NCBI GenBank assembly: GCA_029260055.1
Contig: JAJDDX010000366.1
Coordinates: 1 to 32,896, forward strand
DNA: 32,896 nucleotides
Reading direction: 5' to 3'
Source: Phycisphaerae bacterium
Lineage (GTDB): Bacteria; Planctomycetota; Phycisphaerae; UBA1845
The position numbers and the translations under genes are program-made. Positions 7,169 through 15,509 of the stretch are shown here, in pieces. How positions within the stretch are numbered: position 1 is the stretch's first letter; the number at the start of each line of letters is the position of its first letter. Under the pieces are notes generated by a model. That model searched no databases. It saw nothing but the letters and a program-made list of their open reading frames with translations, and had not been told where the DNA came from.

Positions 7169-7319
7169 TCGCACAATTCCTCCAGCACGCGGACATTGTT
7201 CCCGGGGATCATAGCGCCCGTCGCCGGTTCCTCCCACGTGGCTGACCTGCGGCGAGTTGATCAGCCCGCCCACCTGAGCTATAGCATCCCACATCGATTC
7301 AAAGCGAAAGGACCGATAC

Positions 7320-8030
7320 TTGAGCGGCGACCACGGCAACCCAGTTCTGACCATCGAGCGGCACGCCTCCAGGTCCGCGCAGCCGGCGACGCTCCTGACG
7401 CTGAACCGGCCCGACAAGCGAAACTGCCTGTCCGAGCGGCTGATGGTCGAACTGACTGCGGCGGTCAATCAGAACGGCGACCGGACGCTGTTCATCACGG
7501 GCAGCGGCCCCGCCTTCTGCTCCGGCCTCGATCTGACGTACCTCCGAGGCGCAATCGAGCAAGACGGGTCAGCCGCAGCCCCACTGCGGCTATTGCGGGA
7601 GCTATACGAAGCACTCAGGACTCATCCCCTGCCGACGTTGGCCCTGGTCAACGGGCCGGCGGTCGGTGGAGGCGTCGGGCTTGCGGCCGCGTGCGATCTC
7701 GTCGTGGCGGTTCGAAGCGCCACCTTCACGTTACCCGGCGGCGCCTATGCCTTGCTCGCGGGCGTCGTCGTGCCGCTGCTGAAGTCGCGCACGGGCTCGG
7801 ATGGACCGGGTGACACGGGCTGGCTGGGCACGACAGTGACGTCAACGGACGCCAAGACACTCGGCCTCGTAGACCGAATCGTCGATCACGGACCTGACCT
7901 AACCCCCGAAACCGCATGCCGCACGCTAGCTGAGGCCGGGCTCCTCGATCGGCAACCAACCGTGCCGCGCGGCGCCGCGAGTCTCACCGCCGAGTTGGAC
8001 GAGGCCTTCCAAGCCGCCACACGCCCCTGA
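7320..8030 (+). CDS. Enoyl-CoA hydratase/isomerase (crotonase) family protein
   Basis: This 236-residue crotonase-fold protein has LNRPDKRNCLS near the start, the oxyanion-hole segment GSGPAFCSGLDL (61-72), and NGPAVGGGVGLAAACDLVVA (111-130). Crotonases act on acyl-CoA esters, for example in beta-oxidation. At the position where hydratases carry a catalytic Glu (LPE...G), this protein reads TLPGGAYALLAGVV (Gly140), so standard hydratase activity is doubtful; an isomerase, hydrolase or altered activity is possible. It is slightly short (family about 255-265). The start is a TTG at 7320 with AAAGGA seven bases upstream; no in-frame ATG would keep the N-terminal strand. It overlaps no neighbour and shares a divergent control region with the DUF6958-like gene. 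Confidence 0.88.
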   Translation: MSGDHGNPVLTIERHASRSAQPATLLTLNRPDKRNCLSERLMVELTAAVNQNGDRTLFITGSGPAFCSGLDLTYLRGAIEQDGSAAAPLRLLRELYEALRTHPLPTLALVNGPAVGGGVGLAAACDLVVAVRSATFTLPGGAYALLAGVVVPLLKSRTGSDGPGDTGWLGTTVTSTDAKTLGLVDRIVDHGPDLTPETACRTLAEAGLLDRQPTVPRGAASLTAELDEAFQAATRP

Positions 8031-8049
8031 TTCACGACGAGCAGTGACT

Positions 8050-8081
8050 CGATTCTCTCTGTGTGCTCTGTGGTTAAGAAA
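8050..8081 (-). repeat. Dispersed ACCACAGAG-type repeat
   Basis: On the minus strand this reads TTAACCACAGAG followed by CACACAGAGAGA. Sequences of this type occur in intergenic DNA of many unrelated bacteria and, when translated by mistake, give TTEHTE-like peptides; the false frame here indeed gives TTEHTERIE. It lies between convergent genes. Confidence 0.55.
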
Positions 8082-8100
8082 GGTCGGCGGATACGCCGCT

Positions 8101-8937
8101 TCACACCGTCGGATGACTCAACGTCAGGCCCAGCGTCTTCTTGATCAGGTCGTTGCGCACCCGCTTGCCGCGATGCTCGACCCCGCCCGGATCGGGCTTC
8201 CATCGAACCGCGGGCAAGCCCCCAGCGGCGATCACCCGGTCATACAGCTCCCGCCGCGTCTCGGGCTCGTCACCACAGAGATTCAGCACACCCGTAAATG
8301 GCGAATCGACAAGCGCCGCCAGTGCCGAAACGACGTCATTGATGTGAACCAGGTTGAGATAGCGGCCGCCGCCGTCCTTCTCGCTCCCCGCTGCGGCCTT
8401 GATCCGCGCAACCAGGTCGCGCTGCGGACCGTGAATGCCCCCGATACGCACCGCCGCTGCGCTGACACCGGGTCGACCCTGCAGACCGTCCAGAAGCACG
8501 CACTCGGCCTCGAGCAACAATCGCCCCTTCTCATCCGCCGGCTCGGGCGGCGACGCTTCGTCGACCCACCCGCCGTCGTCCCGCCCATAGACGCGCGTGG
8601 ATGACGTGTATAGGATCCGTCTGACGCCCGTGTCGGCCGCCGCGTGCAAGACGGCTCGGGCACCCTCGACGTAGACCGCGCGATAGTCGCTCTTTCGCCC
8701 CGCGCCCACGGCAAGCACCACCGCGTCGCACCCCGTCACCGCATCATGCAACGCATCCGCTTGCTCGATCTTCACCAGCCGCGGCGTGACTCCGGCAGCC
8801 GTCAACTCATCCACACGCGACGGCGTCGTGGTCGTCCCGACGACGGTCCGCCCGGCGCCAACGAGCAGCCGCGCCAGTGCGGTACCCACGTATCCACACC
8901 CGACAACCGCCACACTTTGCATGGTCGCGTCGTTCAT
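8101..8937 (-). CDS. NAD(P)-dependent epimerase/dehydratase-like SDR (YeeZ-like)
   Basis: This 278-residue protein begins with the Rossmann dinucleotide motif VAVVGCGYVGTALARLL (Gly13, Gly15, Gly18) and continues as an atypical extended SDR: VVLAVGAGRKSDYRAVYVEG, then YTSSTRVYG with the Ser/Thr and Tyr of the active-site region, and LNLVHINDVVSAL. The last is typical of extended SDRs closing over an NDP-sugar or similar substrate. The overall pattern (SSTRVYG, no YxxxK) resembles the E. coli YeeZ group, whose substrate is not firmly known. It starts 30 bases after the dnaE stop codon on the same strand, so the two are probably co-transcribed. ATG 8937 was used; ATG 8922 is an alternative that would still keep the glycine motif. 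No strong ribosome binding site distinguishes them. Confidence 0.85.
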   Translation of the reverse strand: MNDATMQSVAVVGCGYVGTALARLLVGAGRTVVGTTTTPSRVDELTAAGVTPRLVKIEQADALHDAVTGCDAVVLAVGAGRKSDYRAVYVEGARAVLHAAADTGVRRILYTSSTRVYGRDDGGWVDEASPPEPADEKGRLLLEAECVLLDGLQGRPGVSAAAVRIGGIHGPQRDLVARIKAAAGSEKDGGGRYLNLVHINDVVSALAALVDSPFTGVLNLCGDEPETRRELYDRVIAAGGLPAVRWKPDPGGVEHRGKRVRNDLIKKTLGLTLSHPTV

Positions 8938-8967
8938 GACGTTCGAGCCCCGTTCTTCAGATGTCGA

Positions 8968-11900
8968 CTAACCCACCGCAGCCAGCGCGCGCTCCTCCAC
9001 CTTGCGATCCAACAACGAGAAGGGTATCGCGCGTCTGTTCGGCCCGAGCATGCACAGCTTCTCCCGGCCGATTAGCTCCGCCACCGATGCCACCAACGCC
9101 GGCGTACAGTTCACGCGCAGCGCCGCGTTGCATTCGATCTGAGCAACCATGCTGTTCTCGGTCGGTATGCTCAGGTAGACCGAGGTCTGACCCGGATTCG
9201 CCCGAAACACCTCGATCAGCCGCTCGATCGGCGTGTCAGCCCTGAGTTCCAGCAGCAACGCCTTGCAGTAGATCTGAACCGCTCGATCGTGCGTCACCAC
9301 GTCCGACACGCGAAGCGAGGGCTCCTCGCGCCGTCGATCGACCGAGCCGGAAAGGAACAGGATCGCGTCGGGCACGAGCAGATGCTGGAACTCGGCGAGC
9401 TGAGTGGGGAATACGACAGCCTCGGTACGGCCCGACAAGTCCTCGAACATCACCACGCCCATCCGCTTACCGGAATTGCGTCCCGACTTCGCATCGACCA
9501 GCCGCACGCTCGACACCATCCCGCCAAGCACGACCTCGTCGCCGTCGTTGAAACGCCCCAGATCGGTGGTGGCCGCGGTCGAACACGCGCCGAGCAACCG
9601 ATCGTATCGCGCCAGCGGATGCTTGGTGATATAGAACCCAAGCACCGCCTTCTCCCGCGCCAGCATCTCCGCCTCGGTCCATTCGGACGAGGCGAGCTTC
9701 GGCGCCGGCGGGGCCTCGGCCTGCCCCCCACCGCCGAAGAGGTTCATCTGCCCCATACGCTTGTCGCGCTGTGCCGTTTGGCCGGCATTTATGGCGTCTT
9801 CCAGCACATCGACCAGCGCCTTGCGCATACCACCGGTGCAGTCGAACGCGCCGGCACAGATCAGTGCCTCGATCGCGGCACGATTGACAGCCGACAGATC
9901 CACCCGTTCACAGAAATCGAACAGGCTTTCGTAGTCGCCGCCCTCTTCCCGCGCGTCCACGATGGAAGCCACCGCCTTCGACCCGACGCCCTTGATCGCC
10001 CCGAGTCCGAATCGGATGGCACCGACCGCCCCGCCCTGCCCACGCGCCGCGCCGGCCGCGATGTCCACGACAAAGTCGAATTCGGACACGTTGACGCTCG
10101 GCGGCTCGATCGCGATGCCCATCTGGCTGCACTCTTCGCGATACTCCGCCACCTTGTCGGTGCTCGACATTTCGAACGTCATCACCGCAGCCATAAACTC
10201 GACCGGATAGTAGGTCTTCATCCAGGCCGTCTGATAGGCGACGAGCGCATAACCGGTCGAGTGTGCCTTGTTGAAGGCGTAGCCACCGAACTTGAGGATG
10301 TCCTCGAAGACCTCGTTGGCGACGCCGCGCTTCACGCCGTTCGCCTCGCATCCATCGAGGAACGGCTCGCGCATCGCCTCGATCATGTCGGTCTTCTTCT
10401 TGCTGATCGCCTTGGCGAGCCGAAACGCCTTCTTCAGCTCGATCCCGCCGAGGCGGTTCACCATCCGCGACACCTGCTCCTGATAGACCATGATGCCGTA
10501 CGTCTCGGACAGCACGTCCGTCATGATCTCGTGCGGTGTCGTCCAGGAAGCACCGTGCTTTCGCCCGATGTAATCCGGGATGTACTCCATGGGGCCGGGC
10601 CGATAGAGCGCGTTGGCGGCGATCAGGTCCTCGATGCGGTTCGGCTTCATGCGCATCACCACATCGCGCATGCCGCCCGATTCAAACTGGAAGATGCCCT
10701 TGGTATCGCCGCGAGCGAAGAGTTCGTAGACCTTCGAGTCCGTCAAATCCACGCGCGACACATCAATCTGTTTCCCGCTGCTCCGCTCCGCAAGTTGCCG
10801 GGCGCGTTCGAGCGTCGTCAGCGTGCGAAGTCCGAGGAAGTCCATCTTGAGCAGGCCGACCTTCTCGACCGTGGGCCCGTCGAATTGCGTGACGATCGTG
10901 TCCTGCCCCGCCGCCTTGTAGAGCGGAAGGAAGTTCGTCAGGTCCTGATCCGCCACAACCACCCCGGCCGCGTGAATGCCCGCGTTCCGCGCCATGCCCT
11001 CGATGCGCCGCCCGATGTCGAGCACGCGCTTGACCTTCGGATCCTGAGCGTATCGCTTCTTGAGCTCCGGCTCCTTCTCGAGCGCCTTGTCGAGCGTCAT
11101 CTTCAATTCGTTCGGGATGAGTTTCGTAAGCTGATTGGCGTCTTCGAAGCCGATACCCATCACCCGGGCCACGTCCTTGACCGCAGCCTTGGCCTTCAAT
11201 GTCCCGAACGTGATGATCTGTGCCACATGCCCGTACTTCTGCCGGACGTAGTCGATGACTTGCCCTCGCCCGTTCTGGCAGATGTCCAGATCGATGTCGG
11301 GCATCTCGTCGCGGTCCGGGTCCATGAACCGCTCGAAGTAGAGCCCGTATCGAATCGGATCGGGCGTGCTGATGTAGAGTGCGTAGGCCACCACGGAACT
11401 GCACCCGCTGCCGCGCGCCCCGACCGGAATGCCATGCTCCCGGGCGTAGTTCACGCAATCCCAGACGATCAGGAAGTAACTCGCGAACCCCTTGCTCGTG
11501 ATGACTTCGAGCTCATAGTCAATTCGGTCGCGATGCTCCTGCGTCAGCTCGCCGAAGCGTTCCTCCGATCCCTTGTAGACGAGCTGACGGAGGTACGTGG
11601 CATCGTCCAGCGTCTTGCCGGAATCGTCTTGGATCTCATCCGGAACTCGATAGACCGGGGCGTGCCGCTTGCTGAGGTCAATCTCGAGATCGCACATGTC
11701 CGCCAGGTGCACGGTGTTCGCGATCGCATCCGGATAGTCGGGGAAGAGACCCGCCATCTCCTCGGTGGACTTGAAATAGAACTGGTCGGTCGGGAACTTG
11801 AACCGATCCTCGTCCTCCAACAGCGAGCCCGTGTTGATGCAGCAGAGCACGTCATGCGCCTCGACATCGTCGTGCGTCAAGTAGTGAACGTCATTCGTCG

Positions 11901-12513
11901 CGATCGTCGCGACCCCGATGCGCTTGGCAAGGTCGACCAACTCGGGGTTGAGCATCTTCTGCTCAGACATCCCGTGATCCTGCAACTCGACGAAGAACCG
12001 GTCGGGGCCGAAGATCTCGAGGTACGTCTTGGCCAGGTCCTCCGCGGTCTGCCGGTCGCGCGTCAGAAACGCCTGCGGGATCTCGCCGCCCAGGCAGGTG
12101 CTCGTGCAGATCAGACCCGCCGAGTGTTCCCGCAAAACCTCCTTGTCGATGCGCGGCTTGCGGTAGAAGCCCTCGGTATACCCGATGCTCGATAGGCGCA
12201 TCAGGTTGTGATAACCCTCCATGTTCATCGCCAGAAGCAGCAGGTGGTACGACTCCTTGAGCCCTTCCCGATCCCTGGAGGTGCGATGGCCCGTCGCAAG
12301 ATAGGTCTCGCAGCCGATGATCGGCTTGACCCCAGCCTTGACAGCCGCCTCGTACAACTCGATAGCGCCGAACATGTTGCCGTGGTCGGTAATCGCCACA
12401 GCCGGCATGCCATCCTCTTTCGCGCGCTTGACCAGCGCGTCGATGCGCGTCGCCCCGTCGAGCAGGCTGTAGTGCGTGTGGACGTGTAGATGAACGAACG
12501 AAGAGCCGGCCAT
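8968..12513 (-). CDS. dnaE: DNA polymerase III subunit alpha
   Basis: This 1181-residue protein is the replicative DNA polymerase catalytic subunit of the DnaE1 type. The N-terminal PHP domain has FVHLHVHTHYSLLDG (His8, His10, His12) and ITDHGN, so its metal site looks intact and may support proofreading. The polymerase core has GARGSGCSSVVAYAL, the catalytic PDIDLD (Asp408 and Asp410 by comparison with E. coli D401/D403), and KMDFLGLRTL carrying the third Asp. Helix-hairpin-helix and OB-fold regions follow, the latter around GGMVSSVRLVDAKSG. Length is normal (about 1160). The frame runs back to 12660, but ATG 12513 fits family starts and has GGAAGGGAG upstream. A 968-residue frame on the opposite strand is its shadow. 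The SDR gene follows 30 bases downstream. Confidence 0.98.
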   Translation of the reverse strand: MAGSSFVHLHVHTHYSLLDGATRIDALVKRAKEDGMPAVAITDHGNMFGAIELYEAAVKAGVKPIIGCETYLATGHRTSRDREGLKESYHLLLLAMNMEGYHNLMRLSSIGYTEGFYRKPRIDKEVLREHSAGLICTSTCLGGEIPQAFLTRDRQTAEDLAKTYLEIFGPDRFFVELQDHGMSEQKMLNPELVDLAKRIGVATIATNDVHYLTHDDVEAHDVLCCINTGSLLEDEDRFKFPTDQFYFKSTEEMAGLFPDYPDAIANTVHLADMCDLEIDLSKRHAPVYRVPDEIQDDSGKTLDDATYLRQLVYKGSEERFGELTQEHRDRIDYELEVITSKGFASYFLIVWDCVNYAREHGIPVGARGSGCSSVVAYALYISTPDPIRYGLYFERFMDPDRDEMPDIDLDICQNGRGQVIDYVRQKYGHVAQIITFGTLKAKAAVKDVARVMGIGFEDANQLTKLIPNELKMTLDKALEKEPELKKRYAQDPKVKRVLDIGRRIEGMARNAGIHAAGVVVADQDLTNFLPLYKAAGQDTIVTQFDGPTVEKVGLLKMDFLGLRTLTTLERARQLAERSSGKQIDVSRVDLTDSKVYELFARGDTKGIFQFESGGMRDVVMRMKPNRIEDLIAANALYRPGPMEYIPDYIGRKHGASWTTPHEIMTDVLSETYGIMVYQEQVSRMVNRLGGIELKKAFRLAKAISKKKTDMIEAMREPFLDGCEANGVKRGVANEVFEDILKFGGYAFNKAHSTGYALVAYQTAWMKTYYPVEFMAAVMTFEMSSTDKVAEYREECSQMGIAIEPPSVNVSEFDFVVDIAAGAARGQGGAVGAIRFGLGAIKGVGSKAVASIVDAREEGGDYESLFDFCERVDLSAVNRAAIEALICAGAFDCTGGMRKALVDVLEDAINAGQTAQRDKRMGQMNLFGGGGQAEAPPAPKLASSEWTEAEMLAREKAVLGFYITKHPLARYDRLLGACSTAATTDLGRFNDGDEVVLGGMVSSVRLVDAKSGRNSGKRMGVVMFEDLSGRTEAVVFPTQLAEFQHLLVPDAILFLSGSVDRRREEPSLRVSDVVTHDRAVQIYCKALLLELRADTPIERLIEVFRANPGQTSVYLSIPTENSMVAQIECNAALRVNCTPALVASVAELIGREKLCMLGPNRRAIPFSLLDRKVEERALAAVG

Positions 12514-12719
12514 GCCCCTATCGGACTCCCTTCCTGCCAAGGTATCGCTTCCCGGTCGGTGATCGAAGACTGACGAACGCCGATTGTAACGCCCCAGCCG
12601 AGCCCGCCAAGCATGCATCGGGCACGGAAGAAGTCGCCCTGTGAAAGATCGAAATATCACAGCAATCCGCGCGTGCGACGGGCCCGGTTTGCGCAGTGTT
12701 TTGGAGTGAGTGCGACATG

Positions 12720-12734
12720 CCGAACCGCGACCGT
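12720..12734 (+). repeat. GAACCGCGAYCGT repeat, copy 1
   Basis: CCGAACCGCGACCGT lies here. A second copy with one change and the extension AAGGGAG lies at 13105-13126. I recall very similar words as common intergenic repeats in planctomycete genomes; that memory was not checked. Confidence 0.5.
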
Positions 12735-12841
12735 CACAACGAATTGCATGAGTATCGGCCGGACAGCGATGCCGCGATGCTGCCTTTCCACCGGAAGATC
12801 GAAAGCCGCCCGTGCGTCACAACACGCACACTCATCGAGAA

Positions 12842-12987
12842 AGCCCCGCCAGGGGCGAAAGAACGTAGCCCACGGCGTGAGCCGTGGGTCCCGAGATCGA
12901 GGTCGCGATCAAGCCCCGTAGGGGCGACAGGCCAACCCACGGCTCACGCCGTGGGCTACCACACTATCGCCCCGATGGGGCTTGGCC
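12842..12987. repeat. Inverted block of GCCCC and GTAGCCCACGG stem-loops
   Basis: Two kinds of word are arranged around a centre. AGCCCCGCCAGGGGCGAAAG (12842-12861) and AAGCCCCGTAGGGGCGACAG (12911-12930) are in one direction; TCGCCCCGATGGGGCTT (from 12967) is in the other. GTAGCCCACGGCGTGAGCCG (from 12865) is mirrored by a reverse copy at 12934-12959. Each word is itself a hairpin, and the mirrored pair could also form one long stem. Confidence 0.85.
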
Positions 12988-13213
12988 TATCGCCTGCCGG
13001 GCCCACCAGCAGGCGCACGGTGGATCTTCCGGCTAGCCCAGAAAGATGACAATTCCTGCAATCCGTTGGTCAGGGCACGGCCCCTACCGAGCGAGTGGAA
13101 CATTTCGAACCGCGATCGTAAGGGAGAGGCGCCTGCCGAATGGGTGCGAAACGCCATCACGATCCCGGTCGGGGCAAGTGTGTCGCAAGACGAGCGAGCC
13201 GCTACAGGAACGA

Positions 13214-15175
13214 TCACTCGCCGCCGGCGCCAAAGATGCCCTGGAACGCCGCCACGTCCGCCAGGTCCACGCGCCCGTTCGCGTCGAAGTCGAACGTCGC
13301 CAGGCAACCGGCCGGACCGGGCGCCGCGGCCGGACCGCCTTCGGACAAACACCGTCCGAAGCGAGCGGTATCGACCGCGTCAACGAGGCAGTTCAGATCG
13401 GTGTCGCCCATGGGGCCGCCGTTCGGCTGGACCGGCGTGCCCGGCGGCGTAAACGCACACTCATCCTCGCCGTTGTTCACGCCGTCGCCGTCCACGTCGG
13501 GGTCGCACGCGTCAATCGCACCGTCGCCGTCGTAGTCCGGCTGGCAGTCGTCGGGTAGGAAGTTCTGGTCGCAGTCGAGGCTCGAGCCGTTCGCGATGTC
13601 GCACGGGTCCGGCTGACCGTTGCTGTTGCAGTCCGACTCGCACTCGTCGGGCAGGTTGTTGCCGTTGCAGTCCGTGCTCGTCTGGCTCGCGATGTCTTCA
13701 CTATCCGGCACGCCGTTGTCGTTGCAGTCGAACGCGCCGATCCGCAGGTAGTACACGTCCTGCCCACCGGTGAACGTAGCTGAATACGCCACGCTCGCCC
13801 CGAAGTTGTCCGAGACCATGTCGTAGTAGTCGCCGATCTTGTTCTGGCTCGGCCAGCCGATCACGCTGTTGAACACCTCGCTGACCGCTATGTTCGCCGA
13901 CCAGGTGACGCCGCCGTCCGTCGATGATGCGTAGAAGAGTTGGCAGAGCTCGGCGGCACCGCTGTGGCGGGTATCGTTCCAGATGACATCGATTCGCCCG
14001 TTCGGCGCAGTCGACATCGTGCCCATCCACTGGTACGCGCCGTTGCCGATCGGATCGTCATTGACGCGAACCGGGGCGCTCCAGGTGACGCCGCCGTCGG
14101 TGCTGCGTGCGAACATGACATCCAGCGGATCACCGCCCGGTGGATCGACCGACGACAGCAAGTAGACGTTGCCGCGGTTCACACTCGTCGAGTGATCGGT
14201 GGCCACCCACACCTGGCCCAACAAGCCTCCGGGGTTGGGCGGGCCGCCGAATCTACCGCCTCCCCCGAGGTAGACGGTCGTCGCAAGTTCAAACGCCGCC
14301 GTTGTCAGCGGCACGCCGGGGTCCTGAAGGCTCGACGACTTGACGACGCCGAACCCGCCGGTCGACGCGAGACCAGCGACATAGACTTCGCCGTCCGGGC
14401 CGACCGAGAGCGTGCCCCATCGCGGACTGAGCGGAATCTGGATCGGCGTCTCCCATAGCAGGCCGCCTTGCGTGGAGCGATTGAACGTGGCTGCGCCGCA
14501 GCAGCCGGCGTTAATGCTCCACGCATGGTAGATGTTCCCGCGGCCGATGCCGTCCGTCCGGTCGATCGTCATCCACTGCTTGTCACCGCCGAAGGCGAAG
14601 ACAGCGCCGCCCCACGTTTGGCCGCCATCGGTCGAACGGAAAACCTCTGTGCCGAACGCGCCGTTCGGCACGCTCAGGCTGTTGTAGTAGAAGTTACCCT
14701 CGGCGTCGAAATCGAGCACCGGGTCACTGCGGAACGTGCCGCGTTCAATCACATCGGGAAAGGTCCACGTCTGACCGCCGTCCTCGCTATAGCCCCAACC
14801 CGCTTGGCGGAAACTGTTGTGGATCGTGTCGAACTGACGCCAGCCGATCGCAATCCGGGTCGGATCGGTCGGATCAACGGCGATCGACGGCTCGTTGCCG
14901 GCGTCCCACAGGATGTTGTTCCCGTTGGCATCCACATTCACCTGTACGCTCGCGAACGACCCCACCACGCTTCGGCCGGCGGGCGACGTCTGCGGCTCCG
15001 CAAAGCCCGTCGCCGGCGGCGTCGAGTACTCGTCCGGCAATTCGGCGTGCGTGGGCGGCCGGCTCACTTGCGGCGGGACGGGCCCCATCCCGCCGACATC
15101 GCTGCCTTGGACGAAAATGAACGCAGTGCACACGGTCACGCAAACGCCGCGTCTGATTCGATGCTGGTATTTCAT
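13214..15175 (-). CDS. Secreted BNR/Asp-box beta-propeller protein with calcium repeats and dockerin-like tail
   Basis: This 653-residue protein starts at ATG 15175 with GAGAGGTG just upstream. A signal peptide is visible: basic MKYQHRIRRG, then a hydrophobic stretch to about residue 24. The body carries Asp-box motifs of sialidase-like propellers: SEDGGQTW (130-137), STDGGQTW (181-188), STDGGVTW (358-365) and STDGGVTW (418-425), plus a weak STQGGLLW. Residues 483-573 are Asp/Asn/Cys-rich calcium-type repeats (DCNDNGVPD, DCNGNNLPDEC, DCNSNGQPDPC). The C-terminus (about 590-653) is dockerin-like, ending DANGRVDLADVAAFQGIFG, nearly the same as the beta-helix protein at 24603-28145. No sialidase catalytic set was identified, so an enzyme activity is not claimed. 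It is probably an exported structural or sugar-binding surface protein. Confidence 0.88.
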   Translation of the reverse strand: MKYQHRIRRGVCVTVCTAFIFVQGSDVGGMGPVPPQVSRPPTHAELPDEYSTPPATGFAEPQTSPAGRSVVGSFASVQVNVDANGNNILWDAGNEPSIAVDPTDPTRIAIGWRQFDTIHNSFRQAGWGYSEDGGQTWTFPDVIERGTFRSDPVLDFDAEGNFYYNSLSVPNGAFGTEVFRSTDGGQTWGGAVFAFGGDKQWMTIDRTDGIGRGNIYHAWSINAGCCGAATFNRSTQGGLLWETPIQIPLSPRWGTLSVGPDGEVYVAGLASTGGFGVVKSSSLQDPGVPLTTAAFELATTVYLGGGGRFGGPPNPGGLLGQVWVATDHSTSVNRGNVYLLSSVDPPGGDPLDVMFARSTDGGVTWSAPVRVNDDPIGNGAYQWMGTMSTAPNGRIDVIWNDTRHSGAAELCQLFYASSTDGGVTWSANIAVSEVFNSVIGWPSQNKIGDYYDMVSDNFGASVAYSATFTGGQDVYYLRIGAFDCNDNGVPDSEDIASQTSTDCNGNNLPDECESDCNSNGQPDPCDIANGSSLDCDQNFLPDDCQPDYDGDGAIDACDPDVDGDGVNNGEDECAFTPPGTPVQPNGGPMGDTDLNCLVDAVDTARFGRCLSEGGPAAAPGPAGCLATFDFDANGRVDLADVAAFQGIFGAGGE

Positions 15176-15509
15176 GAGGCACCTCTCGGGATGTAGGGGC
15201 ACGCGTGCGTCGAGGCCGCGCCCGTCAGGTCGGAATGTCGATCGGGCCGTGCGCCATCGTCACTAGCCCTAGTCGATGTACCCCGGTGGTCGGCAACCAG
15301 TGTACCACGCCGACGGCGCGACCACCAAGAAAACCCCGTTTGCCGTCACCATGGCCGGAAACCGACCACGAGGCCCGCAAGGCGGCATGCCGGCCTGATC
15401 GGCGCCACGCGCCCTGTTTCGCCACACCATCCCAACCAGGCAACCGGACGATTCCTTCCCACAAATCCGGTCGATCTTGTTGGGAACCAGAGACGCGGCG
15501 ATCACCGCC
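15176..15509. other. Intergenic region without recognised features
   Basis: These 334 bases separate the BNR protein start from the ribD stop. I see no gene, no member of the hairpin-word family and no clear promoter; the BNR gene must have its promoter here, but no good -35/-10 pair stands out. Confidence 0.5.

Larger units (their letters stand above)
12514..13213. other. 700-base intergenic region built of repeats
   Basis: No real gene was recognised. It holds the inverted block of stem-loops at 12842-12987 (listed separately) and two copies of a GAACCGCGA motif: CCGAACCGCGACCGT at 12720-12734 and TCGAACCGCGATCGTAAGG at 13105-13123. Short plus-strand frames here are translations of these repeats. 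Confidence 0.7.

Noticed and set aside
9289-12195. A 968-residue plus-strand open frame
   Set aside because: It is exactly antisense to dnaE and shows only the Arg/His/Leu-rich composition produced by reading a GC-rich gene backwards; no domain is visible.
12639-12662. A CRP-like site (CTGTGA ... TCACAG) upstream of dnaE
   Set aside because: The arms are 12 bases apart instead of the 6 of a CRP site, and it is over 120 bases from the start; a chance inverted repeat is likely.
12696-13049. A 117-residue plus-strand frame between dnaE and the BNR gene
   Set aside because: Most of it translates the stem-loop block at 12842-12987, and it has no ribosome binding site or protein-like pattern.
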